The position numbers and the translations under genes are program-made. The notes under the pieces were generated by a model that did no database searches, was not told where the DNA came from, and worked only from the letters and a program-made list of their open reading frames with translations. This document shows positions 10,210-22,825 of a stretch of 64,000 nt of DNA, piece by piece. The stretch is from assembly GCA_905250115.1 (NCBI GenBank), contig CAJNOI010000240.1:50797-114796 (forward strand), read 5' to 3'. Positions within the stretch are counted from its first letter, which is position 1. Every line of letters starts with the position of its first letter. The stretch comes from Adineta steineri (lineage: Eukaryota; Rotifera; Eurotatoria; Adinetida; Adinetidae).

Positions 10210-13200
10210 ATGGCTGCTATGAATTATGTTGTTACCGTTCAACGGCCAACAGCCGTAACGGCTATAACAACTGGTCATTTTACATCACCAACTGATTTTA
10301 ATTTAATTGTTGCTAAAAATACACATTTTGAAATTTATATTATTAGTTCTGAAGGTTTAAAATTAGTTAAAGATGTTTGTATTTATGGACAAATTCATAT
10401 TCTCAAATGTTTTCGATTACCTGTAAGAAAATTTAAATTTATTCAAATAAAATATTTCGAAATCTTTCTTTTAAATAGAATATGAATAAAGATATATTAT
10501 TTATTTTTACTGACAAATATCAAGGAATGATCTTAGATTGTCGAAAAACGAATCATGATCAATATGAAATTTTAACTAAATGTCATGGATTATTAAAAGT
10601 AAATTATCAAATATTTTTTTCATAGGAATAAAATAACGATTTATTTTCCTAGGATACAGGTCGACAGACAGTTCGACAACCCTTATGTACAATTGATGCT
10701 AAACATGGTCTTATTTTATTACGTATATTTGAAGGAGTTATTAAATTAATTTACTTAAAAGATTTATCTTCAAAAGAATCATCATCAAAAAGTTTAGAAG
10801 CTTATAATGTTAAGTAAGACAAGAGAAAAAAAAGCTCGTAATTTAATTTAAAAATAAAAAATTTTCTTATAGAATTGATGAACAAAATATTATTGATATA
10901 CAATTTTTACCTGGACATCAAAAACCAACATTTATTGTTTTACATCCAGTAAAATTATTTAATATTTCAAATATTTATAGTTCGAATTTGGTTTTTTTTA
11001 GCGAGCAAATGAAACATCAGTGATAAATCATGATCAAGAAGAATATCATATACGTACATATCAAGTTGAATTAAAAGAAAGAGATATTACGAAATTAATT
11101 TGGAAACAAGATATGACATTGAGTGAAGCATCATTTGTTATTCCAAGTAAATTTTCATTTGAAATTAATTCGGATTTTATTTTATATTCTATTTAGTTGG
11201 ACAAGATAATTTTAGTTGTATTGCTATTGGAAGAAATGCAGTGGCTTTATATAAAGAAAATGATCGACCGTTAGAAGTTGAATCATCTTTACTTGATGTA
11301 AGTTATTTTTAATCATTTAGCAATATTATACATCATTTTTAAAGAGAATTGTTTCTAAAATCGAATGTTGTTATTGCATTTCATACTGATTAGTCCTTTT
11401 GACGCGATGAGACTCATCGGTAGGTTTCACTATATTTTAACATGCAATTTACTACAGAAGCGCTTTTTAATGTTACGCATTACATAATACACAATGTATC
11501 ATCTGCCTTACTTTCACTATTATTTAAATCGTTTATTGCGCACGCTGACATTTCTCGTTAAAACGATGAAGATAGCAAAGTTTTTCATAACCGGTACAGA
11601 TCTCTCACTTACTCTTGCTTGATTGTCTTATCATATCCAGAATAGGATTTCGAATATTAAGTGCAGATTATTCCATTTCTTCTAGCTTGTAATCAGAGAG
11701 TTTTCAGTTCAAATTACTTATTAATTGTTGTTTCGGATTAGATTTCAGCTTCTAAAATGCCATATCGAGGAATGAAAATGGTTCAAGACTACCATGTGAC
11801 TACAACATGTTTATGTAGATTTCGTTACAACTTTTCTCGGTCTTAGGTTTTAAATTAGTTTCTCCTCGGAATTTGAAAATTTAGATTAAACTATCGCAAA
11901 ATTTCAGTATTCTTTAGTGTTACAGACTGAAAAGAATGCGAAAGAAAAAATTGAAAGCTCCTTTCTTTATCTCACGATTGTTGCGTAATACAAACAAGGA
12001 AAACATCAGTGGATACATATGATAATGAACATATATGAAAGTTATTTTTTAAGGAAATCGATTAGAAATACTCTGCTATTTATGACTTATAAGTATAATG
12101 ATAGAAACAATATAATTGTTTTCATTGCATCATAGGATGAAGCTTCAATCATTGGTTATTGTCCTATTGATGAAGATGGTTGTCGTTATTTATTAACTGA
12201 TTATTCTGGTAAACTTTATTTACTTGTGCTTGAACGTGATAAACGTAATGGAAGTTCATCAACAACTATAACCGATATCAAAGTAATGTCTATTTATATA
12301 AATTCAATATTTCGAAATTTATTCTTTAGTTGGATCTTCTTGGTGAAACATCTATGTGTGAATATATAACTTATTTAGATAATGGTGTTACTTTTATTGG
12401 ATCACGATTTGGTGATAGTCAACTTATACGAGTAAATTTTCTTTTTTTCTTTTCAATATCAATATTCTCTTCATTTGAATTTTTAGCTATTACCAGAACC
12501 ACAAAATGGAAGTCATCTAGAAATACTTGAATCTTATACAAATCTTGCACCGATTGTTGATATGTGTGTTGTAGATTTAGAACGACAAGGTCGACAGGTG
12601 AGATACGAGGAAAAAAAATATTGACTAAAACAACGAGATAATACGAAACTAATTCTTTTTTTGATAATTAAACTATAAGATAAAAGATAACGAGTGATAC
12701 CCCCAAGCAAAGGAATAAATCGAGAATAATGTATCAACTCCTTAAGTATACTAAAAAAGTTTGAATCGATTTGAAACTACGTCTAGTTAAATCAGTATAA
12801 ATTCTAATAATCAGAGGATGAGTAGATTTGTAGTTCTATACAATTTTCTTATTTAGTTAATAACATGTTCTGGTAATGGAAAAGATTCATCATTACGTTT
12901 TATTCGAACTGGTATTGGGATTCATGAACATGCATCAATAGATTTACGAAATATCAAAGGTAAATTATTTTTTAAAGATAATTATTATTTAAACATTTGT
13001 TTTCATAGGAATTTGGGCATTAAAAATCGACAATCATTATGATAATCATCTTGTTGTTGCATTTTTTGATCAAACAAGGTAAATAAAATTTATCTGTTTT
13101 TATTATAATTGATTTGATTATTTTAGATTATTTCATTTACAAAATGATGAAATTGAAGAAGTTGAATTATCAGGATTTGATTTTCAACATCAAACATTAT

Positions 13201-16200
13201 TTTGTGCTAATGTTATATCTGATCAATATTTACAAGTATTCAAAAAAAATTATCTTTTATTTATTTAATATTAAATTTTAGATAACAACACATTCGATAC
13301 GTTTAATTGGTAATAATGGAAAAGATTTACTGATTGAATGGAAAAATGAACAGAATGAAATAACTGTTGGTTCATCAAATACAACTCAATGTGTATGTGC
13401 TAGTGGAAATCAATTATTTTATTTTGAAATTGGTCGATCTAGTTTAACTGAAATCAAGTAAAGCTTTTTTATAAATATACATATATAGAAGAATATTTTT
13501 TTCATTTAGTAAATGTAAACTACCATATAATATAGCATGTTTGGATGTAACACCATTGAATCCTCAAGAAGAACGTACTAGTCTTTGTGTTGTTGGTCTT
13601 TGGACACAAATATCAGTTTGGATTTATCGTTTACCAACACTTGATGTTTTACATAAAGAACCATTGACATCAGGTTAGTTATTAAAAGATTTCTTTAGTT
13701 ACATCTACATAATATTTCTTTGTTTTTAATTTAGATACATTACCACGATCAGTAGTAATGATAACATTTGATTCTCAACCGTATGTTGTTATTTCATTAG
13801 CTGATGGTCCTATAGTTTATTATTTACTTGATACTGAACAAGGAATTTTATATGAACGAAAAAAAGTTTCATTAGGTACAAAACCAACAACTTTAACAGT
13901 ATGTCAACGAACAGATTTATCACCAAATAGTACATCATCATCAAATGATCCTTCAACACAACGTACAGTTTTATTTGCTTGTAGTGATCGTCCATCAGTT
14001 ATATCATCATCAAATACAAAACTTGTATTTTCTGCTGTTAATCTACGTGAAATTGTTTGTATGTGTTCATTTCATTCAGAATATTATGGAGCAAGTTTAA
14101 CATTAGTTACCGATATGGGACTTATACTTGGTCGAATAGATGATATACAAAAGTTACATGTACGTTCATTAGTATTAGGTGAACCAGCAAGACGTATTGC
14201 ATTTATGGAAGAAGAAAAAGCTTATATTATTTTAACACAATATATGGATATATTTCAAACAGATAATATAACACCAATTAGTAAACAAGCACATCAAAAA
14301 ATAGATTGTACAACAACAATAAAAAATATTAATGATATTATACCTCCATCACAAAATGATGTTATTGATTCAATTGTAATCTTAGATCAACATACACATG
14401 AAGGTATATATCAATTTGATTGATATGATATTAACGAATTAAGCTGAGATTGAGAGACTAACTAGTGATTACACTGCATCGTTACCTTAATCTGTATGTA
14501 TGCCCAAAATGTTTTTAGTCAAATTTGACTATTTCGAACCACTTGCCATCTAATAAATGTGATAAACTTCTAGATTTCGATTTTCCTAGTATACTTCTTT
14601 TCTTGTTTTGTGATCATAACGAATATGTCAAGTTATCCGGAAAATAAAAATCTCGAAAAGAAGGGTGTGATTGTGCAAGAAGAGTAGTCATTATCTATGA
14701 TTCACACCTACATTCACCCTCATCCACAGCTACAACAACGACATCGATCGTACCGAGCATCTCGAAGGATTCTCACTTCTAGTAGCTTCAAAGAAATAAG
14801 CTCATCAGATTGTCTCTAATATTTCTACACCTTTTACTTATCTATCATTGATAAAGTTCGAATAAAACTTTTCCGGATTACTTGACATCACTATCATAGC
14901 AGTTACGATAAGTCAATGAAAATAGTCTTTAGTTGAATCTAAATTTTATTATTACCAAACATAGACACAAGTTTTCTTTCTCATTATTTTTCCCCGACAT
15001 TCTTTGTTATAGTTTCTAAAATAAATTTTACTACTTTAGCTCGTGTATCAGTTCGATTATTAAATCGTGAAGAAGCTTTAAGTGTATGTGTAATAACATT
15101 TGCTGATGATCTTTCATCGTCATATATTGCTGTTGGTACTGCAATTATATTTGAAGATGAAGATACACCAAAAGTTGGTCGTGTTATATTATATCGTTAT
15201 AAAAGTGGTCATTTAAATATGGTTACTGAAAAAGAATTAAATGGTGCACCACATGCTATGTTAGCATTTCAGGGCAAACTTCTTATTGCTGTTGGTAGTT
15301 CTGTAAGATAATAATACTAAAATTTTATTTAATAAACTAAATTATCTTGTTTTTTTAGATACGTTTATATAAATTCTCACCACAAAATCATGAATTAATA
15401 CAATTAACACAATATTTAGGACATATTGATTGTTTACAAGTGAAAATAAAAGATGATTTTGTTTTATTTAATGATTTAATGAAATCTATAACTGTATTAC
15501 GATATAATACTGATGAAGGAAAATTTGAAGAAGTAAACATATTTGAATAAATTTATTCGATTAAATTAATTTATTTTATAGATTGCTCATGATGTTCAAC
15601 CACAATGGACGATGGCATGTGAATTTTTTGATGATGATACATTTATATGTGCAGAAGATGGTGGAAATTTAATTTCATGTCATAAAGATAGTGGTTCAAC
15701 AAAAGAAAATGAAAGAAATGTATTGAAAGAACTTGGATTATGTCATTTAGGAGAAAATATTAATGTATTTCGACATGGTAAATAGACTTTTGTTTTTAAA
15801 TGTATTTCTGTCGATAATCTACTTTATGAATTTTACAAGCAAATAGATTCGTCAAAAATTGTTACTTTTTATAGAAAGAATTCGCAATATATTTATTGGC
15901 ATACTGCTAGTAATATTAGCCAATATCGTAGAATAGAACTGTTTGCAGAATAATTATCAGATTAAATTAATAACATATGAAGTAAATAGTTTTGAATAAT
16001 CTTAGATAAATGGACTAGTCTAGTCAGTTCAGTTCTTTACTCGTGCGTAACAAGATAAAGTACGAAATAGAGAAAAGGAAAAAATCATAATAGAATTTCG
16101 CTATTTCATTTTTACTTATTGTATAATATAGGTTGTCTTGTAACACAACAAACAGCAGAATCATCAATATCAGTCGATACATGTACTTTAATGGGTGGAG

Positions 16201-16571
16201 TATCGGGTTATATTGGTCTTCTTCTTCAATTAACTCCACCATTATATCAATTACTTATGTCAGTACAATTAGCTTTAGCTGAATATGTTCCAAGTGTTGG
16301 TAAAATTGATCATGGTACATGGCGTTCATTTGAATCGGATGGACGTTCAGATGTTTCATGTGGTTTTGTTGATGGTGATCTTATTGAAACATATCTTGAT
16401 TTACCAAAATCAGTACAACAAGATCTTATTATAGATTTACGCGTATGTTCAAAAACAAGTCTTTTTTTCTTTTATATAAATTTTCATTTTTAGGGAGAAA
16501 ATAATACTCAAATCAATACAACAGTCGAAGAACTAGTCAAAATTATCGAAGAACTTGCACGAATACATTAG
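10210..16571 (+). CDS. DDB1: DNA damage-binding protein 1 (CUL4 adaptor)
   Basis: Twenty exons: 10210-10422, 10479-10598, 10653-10813, 10873-10948, 11002-11146, 11197-11297, 12136-12282, 12330-12431, 12487-12597, 12857-12959, 13009-13078, 13127-13235, 13282-13457, 13510-13673, 13735-14403, 15040-15302, 15359-15532, 15582-15777, 16132-16442, 16494-16571; 1162 aa against about 1140 in vertebrates. DDB1 is the three-propeller adaptor that links CUL4-RBX1 to DCAF substrate receptors and, with DDB2, recognises UV-damaged DNA. Diagnostic stretches include [12 protein letters not shown] at the N-terminus, [42 protein letters not shown] and, at the end, [13 protein letters not shown] followed by [15 protein letters not shown]. 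Introns 6 (838 bp) and 15 (636 bp) are long; intron 15 holds a MITE. The NTAN1 start lies only 148 bp after the stop, on the same strand. Confidence 0.97.
14627..14886. mobile_element. GTCAAG-TIR MITE, copy A (DDB1 intron 15)
   Basis: A 260-bp element with terminal inverted repeats GTCAAGTTATCCGGAAAA at the left and TTTTCCGGATTACTTGAC at the right, 17 of 18 matching after reversal. The interior contains a CA-rich block (CACCTACATTCACCCTCATC) and a segment shared nearly word for word with 47096-47178 (for example TCGAAGGATTCTCACTT and ATCAGATTGTCTCTAATA). No open frame. It lies wholly within an intron and spares the splice sites. Confidence 0.8.
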
Positions 16572-16719
16572 ACTATAAATAAATCAATAAATATATATAT
16601 ATATACATCAGCCTGTGTGTAATTCTTGTCTTTTTTTTTTTTTGTAAACCTTGATTCGATCAAAAACAGAAGCTAACAGAAAATTTTCTATACCTGCATT
16701 AAAACTTCTTTTACTTTAG
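16572..16719 (+). promoter_or_regulatory. DDB1-NTAN1 spacer with possible trans-splice acceptor
   Basis: The 148-bp gap ends with TTCTTTTACTTTAG directly against the NTAN1 ATG, which is a good 3' splice site at the exact place a spliced leader would be added. It also holds a TA dinucleotide run and a long T run. No TATA box was seen close to NTAN1. Confidence 0.45.
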
Positions 16720-18049
16720 ATGGTTTTAGTAATTAATGAACAAATTTATTCTAATACATGTTCACTAGAAAATCTAGCACAACATAAAGATTTAATTCAT
16801 TCTTCTTGTGAATTTGCTAAAACAAATGAATATAAACAATCTGTAGAAGATATATCAAAAACTATTTATGTTCATCAACGTGAATTTGCTGTATTAGCAA
16901 AAAATGATCCAAATGGATTTTATTTAATTGGAAGTGATGATGCAACAACATGTCATATACTTGTATTAGATAATCAATACGCTGTTGGATTAATGCATTT
17001 AGATGGTGGAGATACGAGTCAAAGTATCGAACTTATGTTACAAGAAATGAAACAGTATGCACCTGAAAATGTGAATTATGATGTTTATCTTGTTGGTGAG
17101 CGAGAAAATAGAAATCTATTATTGATATTTGCAGATAAATAGAATGAATGAGTTGTAAAAGAACTTACGAGCAAAAATTTTCTTTTATTGATATTGACAG
17201 TTGTATGAGAAAAGAAACACTTGGTCTTTCAGTAGATAATAAAGATAGTTGTATTTAAAGAAAAAGCAATATGATTTGTTTTATAAAATTTAATAAAAGA
17301 ACTTTGGAATTGATAGAACTTATCAATAGATTCGAATTTTTCCAACTATACTAAACATTACTAGAGAGAAACTAATCTCGTAAATTTTACGTTACTTATC
17401 GTTTGATTATTATATAAGAATAAAATATTTCTAACTATATATGATTTTAGGTGGTTTTCTTGATAGTTCCGATCGGCAATATTCTCTTAAATTAAGCAAT
17501 GAAGTTCTCAATCTATTTTCTAAAATGCCAAATATTTCATTTTATCTTAAACTTGCCGCTATAACACCATATAATGATCATATTATTAATAATATTCATT
17601 ATCCATTAATATATGGTATTTGTTTTAATGTCAATACAAAATCTATATGTAAAATGAATTTTATTGATTATGGACCAGCATTTCGTTTACGTTCAGTTTA
17701 TGTTTCAGTTGATAATCATATTGCATGGTGTATTTATTCATCATTGAAAGGAAATGTGACACTTAAAGAATTTTTTATAGATAGAAATCTTATTCGACGT
17801 TATTATCAACCTTTATATATGTATTATTTTTCTGATGATCAAAAAATACTTTCTATGACATCAACATCACCTGAACAAGAACGTTCATCATATTTATTAC
17901 ATATGAAAAAAACTATTGTATATATTTTGAAATATTCAAAAGAAATATCTGAATGGTTTGATAAACAAACACATTCAATTGTTTATTATCGATTAAATGA
18001 TAAATGGATAACTGATAATAAAAATATTATTGAAGATATTGAAATTTAA
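16720..18049 (+). CDS. NTAN1: protein N-terminal asparagine amidohydrolase
   Basis: Two exons: 16720-17095 and 17451-18049, joined in phase 1, 324 aa (about 310 in vertebrates). NTAN1 deamidates N-terminal Asn to Asp and so creates a secondary destabilising residue for the Arg/N-degron pathway. The signature GSDDATTCHI lies at residues 71-80, with the catalytic Cys at 78. Other matching blocks are VHQREFAVLA before it, VYLVGGF across the splice junction, PLIYGICFNV and the C-terminal DDQKILSMTSTSPE. The intron is 355 bp. The gene sits between DDB1 (148 bp upstream) and IVD (63 bp downstream), all on one strand, suggesting a shared transcript. Confidence 0.95.
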
Positions 18050-18112
18050 TAAATCAGCATCTTACTTTGTTCTTTTTTTTTAAGATAAAAAAAATAAAAA
18101 GTAAAAGTTCTC
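18050..18112 (+). promoter_or_regulatory. 63-bp NTAN1-IVD spacer with T-run and AAG
   Basis: Only 63 bp separate the NTAN1 stop from the IVD start. The spacer has a polypyrimidine tract (GTTCTTTTTTTTTAAG ending at 18084) 28 bp before the IVD ATG. That is too little room for a 3' UTR, poly(A) site and an independent promoter, but fits trans-splicing within a polycistronic transcript. Confidence 0.45.
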
Positions 18113-21100
18113 ATGTGGAGTCGATTAGTTTCCGTAAACAGACAATCTCTGTTATCATCAGTAAAAATATTTAAACGATTACAATCATCAACACAATATT
18201 ATGCTATAAATGATGATATTTATGGTCTTACAGATGATCAAAAACAGGTTGATTTATTTTTCTGTTTGATTCAAAAAGATTCTTATGCTTTTTTTTTGTT
18301 ATCAAAATAGTTACGAGAAACTGTATTCACATTTGCACAAAAAGAATTAGCACCATATGCAAATGAAATCGATAAAACGAATACATTCCCAAAACTTCGT
18401 GTAAAATATCATAAATGAATTCGATTTGAAAATATATAATAGATTGTCGTTTTTTTATAGGAATTTTGGAAAAAACTTGGTGACGTTGGTCTTTTGGGTA
18501 TTACAGCACCTGGTAAATTTTAATGTTTTTTCTTTAAAATTTGATCATACTAATATGATTTTAATATAAAAATATCATGCTTGATTCAAAATTAGATATT
18601 AGTGAGAATTTCTCAGAAAAAAAATCCAAAATAATCGAATAAAAACCAAATCAATGGATGTAGGCGATAGATTAATATATCACCCGCATCGACCTTCAAG
18701 CATTTCATCGTAAAAAACTTTGACTATACATTTGTATACTTATTATCTTGTTCTGACTAATAGTGTACATAATTGTCTGTGTCTATAAACAAGTATTGTT
18801 TTTCAAACCTTGATATGGTTACTAATAATGTAAATCTTTCGATATTTTGTATATAAATATGATTCAATATAATTTTCAAGAATTTTTTCTTTTATTATTT
18901 GTTAAAATTTGATTTTTCAGCTTTATTTTTGTCATAGCTTCTTTTCGAAAAGCAAATGTAATATTTAATGAGTTATATAAAACTTCTGACACGACTTGTT
19001 TCATGACTAGTCTCTAATGATTATCAGATTCGGATAAAACACAAATGTATTAAAAATGATGTTCGAGCTCAGAAATTTTCAATTTCGATTAAAACTCTTC
19101 GTAAATCCATATAGAAAGAAATATAATCTTTATAAGACCAGTTTAATTGATTTAAACTCATTGTAATATCTAATAATCATCTATACATATTTTTATGAAA
19201 TTATTTTTTAGTTGAATATGGTGGTTTGGGTTTACATTATACTGAACATTGTATTGCTATGGAAGAAATCTCACGTGCAAGTGGATCAATTGCATTAAGT
19301 TACGGTGCACATTCAAATCTTTGTGTTAATCAAATTGTTCGTAATGGAAATGATACACAAAAACAAAATTATTTACCAAAACTGATTACCGGTGAACATT
19401 TTGGCGCATTAGCTATGTCGGAACCAGGTTCAGGTTCTGATGTTGTTTCAATGAAATTAAAAGCAGAAAAAAAAGGTTTGTTAATGATTCGTTTTACTTT
19501 CATAAGAATAATTGAAGGATAAATTTTGTGTATCGAATGTAATTATTCCCATATCATTATAATTGATATATATAAACGCCTGTATTCAAGTATCAATATC
19601 TATAAATAAAGATTTTGTAGCTTTTTAATGAGTAATATACGTACAAATATGATGCGGTCCATTGATTACTTATATACGAAACATAAATGTATTCATTTTG
19701 ATCAAACGATACAAAAATGATTATGGGCAATGGTGTAAGTTTTTATACAACTCCTTACGGTTCGGCACCATTTGTAGGTTTATTAGCGAACTGTAATCAA
19801 GGATTAACAACATCTACTCAACAACCTATACAAGGTTCTTATTATAATTCCCCATATCAACAACAACAACAACAATTACCATCTCATCAATTAACAAATA
19901 ATGAACAAGATAATGCTTCATTATTTAAATTATACGATTTTAATACAAATAATCAAAGTGAAATAATACGTTTTATATTTTATTTTGCTGGTATTTCATT
20001 TAAAGATAAACGTGTTAAACAAGAAGAATGGGATAGAGTTAAAGATAATATACCTATTCAACAATTACCTATATTACGTGTTAATAATCATTTTAAAATT
20101 TATTATTTAAATAATATTATACGTTATTTAGCACGAGAATTTTGTTTATATGGTACAGGAAATCAAGATTTTGCTATTGTCGATATGATTTTTGAAATCA
20201 ATTCAGTATTTCAAGAAAAATTCTTCGAACAAATGCATAGTACAACAAATATTGAAGAACGAAAAATGATTTTATCACAATTTATTGTTAATCATGCAAT
20301 AAAATATTTAAATCAATTAGAAAAATTTTATAAAATCTTTAATCGTAATGGTCCATTTTATTTAGGAACACAAATCTCACTTGCAGATTTAGTTGTTTAT
20401 CAAACAAATAATTATTTAATTGATATTGATCCAAAAATACTTGATAATTATTCTCATTTAAAAGAAGCATATAATCATTTAGAAAAACATCCACAAATAA
20501 TTCATTATTTAAACAATAGAAAATATTCGAAAATAAAAAAGAAACGTAATGTTACACTTTCACCAACATCACATAATATGTATCATTCGTATCAAAGATA
20601 TCAATCATATGATGGACGAAAATCTTCTCGTCATCGTCATCGACGTCCAAAAGAACCAGTTTTAGTTGTTCAAACAAAAAAAGATGGAAAATCATCGAAT
20701 TCTCAATCAAAAGACAAAGAAACACCAGTACATTCCAAACAAGAATCTAAGTCACCGAATACGAAACAAGATGAAAAGAGATCAACATCACCACGGTCAG
20801 TTGATGTCATACCACAACCACCAAGAGTTACTGAAGTTATACCGCAACCACCGCCCTTAACTGAATTTATACCACAACCACCACCAGTAATTGAACTTAT
20901 ACCACAACCACCACCATTACCCATAGCCGTATCACCACAATTACGAATCCCTGAAACGATATCAATACCATCACCATTACCTGACGATAAATCGCACTCA
21001 ATCTTTGGAGACAAATCTGAATCTATTCATGATTAATTCTTTTTTTTTCTATATAGAATATTTCAATTAGCGAGATAGATTATAATAAAAAAAAAGATAT

Positions 21101-22340
21101 ATTTCATTGTATTTATAGCAATTGTTGAAAAAGAACTTTACGTAGTTTTTTTTAAAATTTTTCTTTATATGAACAAATAATTGTATTTATAAGCAAATAT
21201 AAGATAGAATTAATTGATAATATATATTTTGAATTATTTTATGATGAAAATATTTTTCAGGTGATTATTATGTTCTTAATGGAAATAAATTTTGGATTAC
21301 AAATGGACCAGATGCTGATGTACTTGTTGTTTATGCTAAAACAAATCCATCGACTGAAAAACCTCAACATGGTATAACAGCATTTCTTATTGAAAAAGTA
21401 TGAAATTATCGAAAATAATATTAATTTATTAAGAAATATTTTTAGGGTATGGAAGGTTTTTCAACTGCACAAAAACTTGATAAAATGGGTATGCGTGGAT
21501 CAAATACATGTGAACTTTTATTTGAAGATTGCAAAGTTCCTGGTAAATCATATAAAATAAATCAATTTATATATAAAACGAAATTTTTGTAGCAAAAAAT
21601 ATACTTGGGAAAGAAAATCGTGGTGTTTATGTATTAATGAGTGGTTTGGATTATGAACGTCTTGTACTTGCAGCTGGTCCTGTTGGGTAAGACTTATATT
21701 ATAGAATAGACTTTATTTCAATATAAATAACTGACATGAATTATGAGAAAGAAAACGATCCTATCCGCATATTTTATTTCTCTTAGAAAAGTCAAGAAGA
21801 AAATCTTTCCTATCCTTATGTATTAATCTTTAGTTTGATGCAAGCTTGCTGTGATACGGCTTTTGAATACGCACATGTACGCAAACAATTTGGTAAACCA
21901 ATTGGTACTTATCAAGTAAGATTATTTACCTAATTTTTTTGTAATAATTTCTAAATAAATTTCAGTTAATCCAAGCAAAAATAGCTGATATGTATACAAC
22001 ATTAAATGCTTGTCGTTCTTATTTATATTCGACCGCACGAGCTGCTGATAAAAATATTGTTAGCAATAAAGTAAACGAACTAATTTTGTTTTTTTTTCAT
22101 TTATAAAATTTTTATTTGATTTAGGATTGTGCTGGTGTTATATTATATTGTGCTGAAAAAGCTACTCAATTATGTCTTGATGGTATACAAATTCTTGGTG
22201 GTAATGGTTACATTAATGATTATGCAACAAGTCGTCTTCTTCGTGATGCAAAACTATATGAAATAGGTGCTGGTACAAGTGAAGTTCGACGATTACTTAT
22301 TGGCCGTTCGATTAATGCAGAATATGGGATCAAATCTTAG
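18113..22340 (+). CDS. IVD: isovaleryl-CoA dehydrogenase, mitochondrial
   Basis: Ten exons: 18113-18247, 18311-18400, 18461-18512, 19212-19475, 21261-21397, 21446-21542, 21593-21686, 21834-21915, 21966-22070, 22125-22340; 423 aa (vertebrate IVD about 426). It oxidises isovaleryl-CoA to 3-methylcrotonyl-CoA in leucine breakdown, using FAD and passing electrons to ETF in the mitochondrial matrix. The N-terminus ([20 protein letters not shown]) is a basic, Ser-rich targeting peptide. Family blocks: [100 protein letters not shown] (Glu at the catalytic base position known for IVD) and [18 protein letters not shown]. The fourth intron (19476-21260, 1785 bp) contains a complete same-strand GST-like gene. 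Confidence 0.97.
19717..21036 (+). CDS. sigma-class GST-like protein with Pro-rich tail, nested in IVD intron
   Basis: Single-exon gene of 439 aa lying within the fourth intron of IVD, on the same strand. Residues 1-65 are Gln-rich and disordered. A GST fold follows at about 68-265: thioredoxin-like part ([34 protein letters not shown]) and helical part ([18 protein letters not shown]). The nearest family known to me is sigma GST/prostaglandin D synthase/S-crystallin. The usual catalytic Tyr position (KLTYF in the family) reads Asp here, with a Tyr one residue earlier, and the Gln-Ser pair that contacts glutathione is not kept ([10 protein letters not shown]). The C-terminal 175 residues are basic and then Pro-rich, with four degenerate repeats of E-x-IPQPPP (20799-20930). 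Catalysis is therefore doubtful; a structural or binding role is possible. A second ATG at 19723 is an alternative start. Confidence 0.85.
   Translation: MIMGNGVSFYTTPYGSAPFVGLLANCNQGLTTSTQQPIQGSYYNSPYQQQQQQLPSHQLTNNEQDNASLFKLYDFNTNNQSEIIRFIFYFAGISFKDKRVKQEEWDRVKDNIPIQQLPILRVNNHFKIYYLNNIIRYLAREFCLYGTGNQDFAIVDMIFEINSVFQEKFFEQMHSTTNIEERKMILSQFIVNHAIKYLNQLEKFYKIFNRNGPFYLGTQISLADLVVYQTNNYLIDIDPKILDNYSHLKEAYNHLEKHPQIIHYLNNRKYSKIKKKRNVTLSPTSHNMYHSYQRYQSYDGRKSSRHRHRRPKEPVLVVQTKKDGKSSNSQSKDKETPVHSKQESKSPNTKQDEKRSTSPRSVDVIPQPPRVTEVIPQPPPLTEFIPQPPPVIELIPQPPPLPIAVSPQLRIPETISIPSPLPDDKSHSIFGDKSESIHD
20799..20930 (+). repeat. coding tandem repeat (IPQPPP)
   Basis: Four successive copies of about 30 bp encode [30 protein letters not shown] and [10 protein letters not shown] in the tail of the GST-like protein. 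Such Pro-rich motifs can bind SH3- or WW-type domains, which is inference only. Confidence 0.8.
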
Positions 22341-22825
22341 ATCTAATGAAAAATGACTCACATGAACAGAATATATAAAATTAGATTTAAATCATTTTTT
22401 ATTTTGTTCATTTTGTTTTCCATCAATAAAATTGGATCTTACGAAATTGAAGATATAAATAATACTTGCAATGGGCTATTAAACTGTTTAGAAAATATAT
22501 AAGAAAGATTTTGAGTAATATCAGTCTATTCTAATACATATATAAATATGATTTAACTGGATGAAAAGGTTATAATTGGTACATAAAAATATCTGTCTGT
22601 TGTTTTGAAAATTCATTTTATATAAATAATGTGATATACTAAGACTAGTATGATGATTTTTCTCCATATAGTTCATTACCTAGAATGATATGAGAGACGA
22701 GAAGCGGTATAATAATCGATGTATAGTTCGCAATCGAGGTGATGATTTATTCGTTCTATCTTATCTGTATACATATATATATAAGAATCGTTGCGTAGTT
22801 TCTTTTCACTTTTATATTTTATACG
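22341..22825. other. intergenic between IVD and chitin-binding gene
   Basis: About 485 bp of AT-rich sequence, probably the IVD 3' UTR and the promoter of the next gene. Nothing else recognised. Confidence 0.5.

Noticed and set aside
13810..13995. - strand open frame inside DDB1 exon 15
   Set aside because: Antisense shadow of a well-matched DDB1 exon.
20703..21014. Gly/Cys-rich - strand open frame
   Set aside because: Antisense reading of the IPQPPP repeat; the CGGCGI pattern is produced by the repeat itself.
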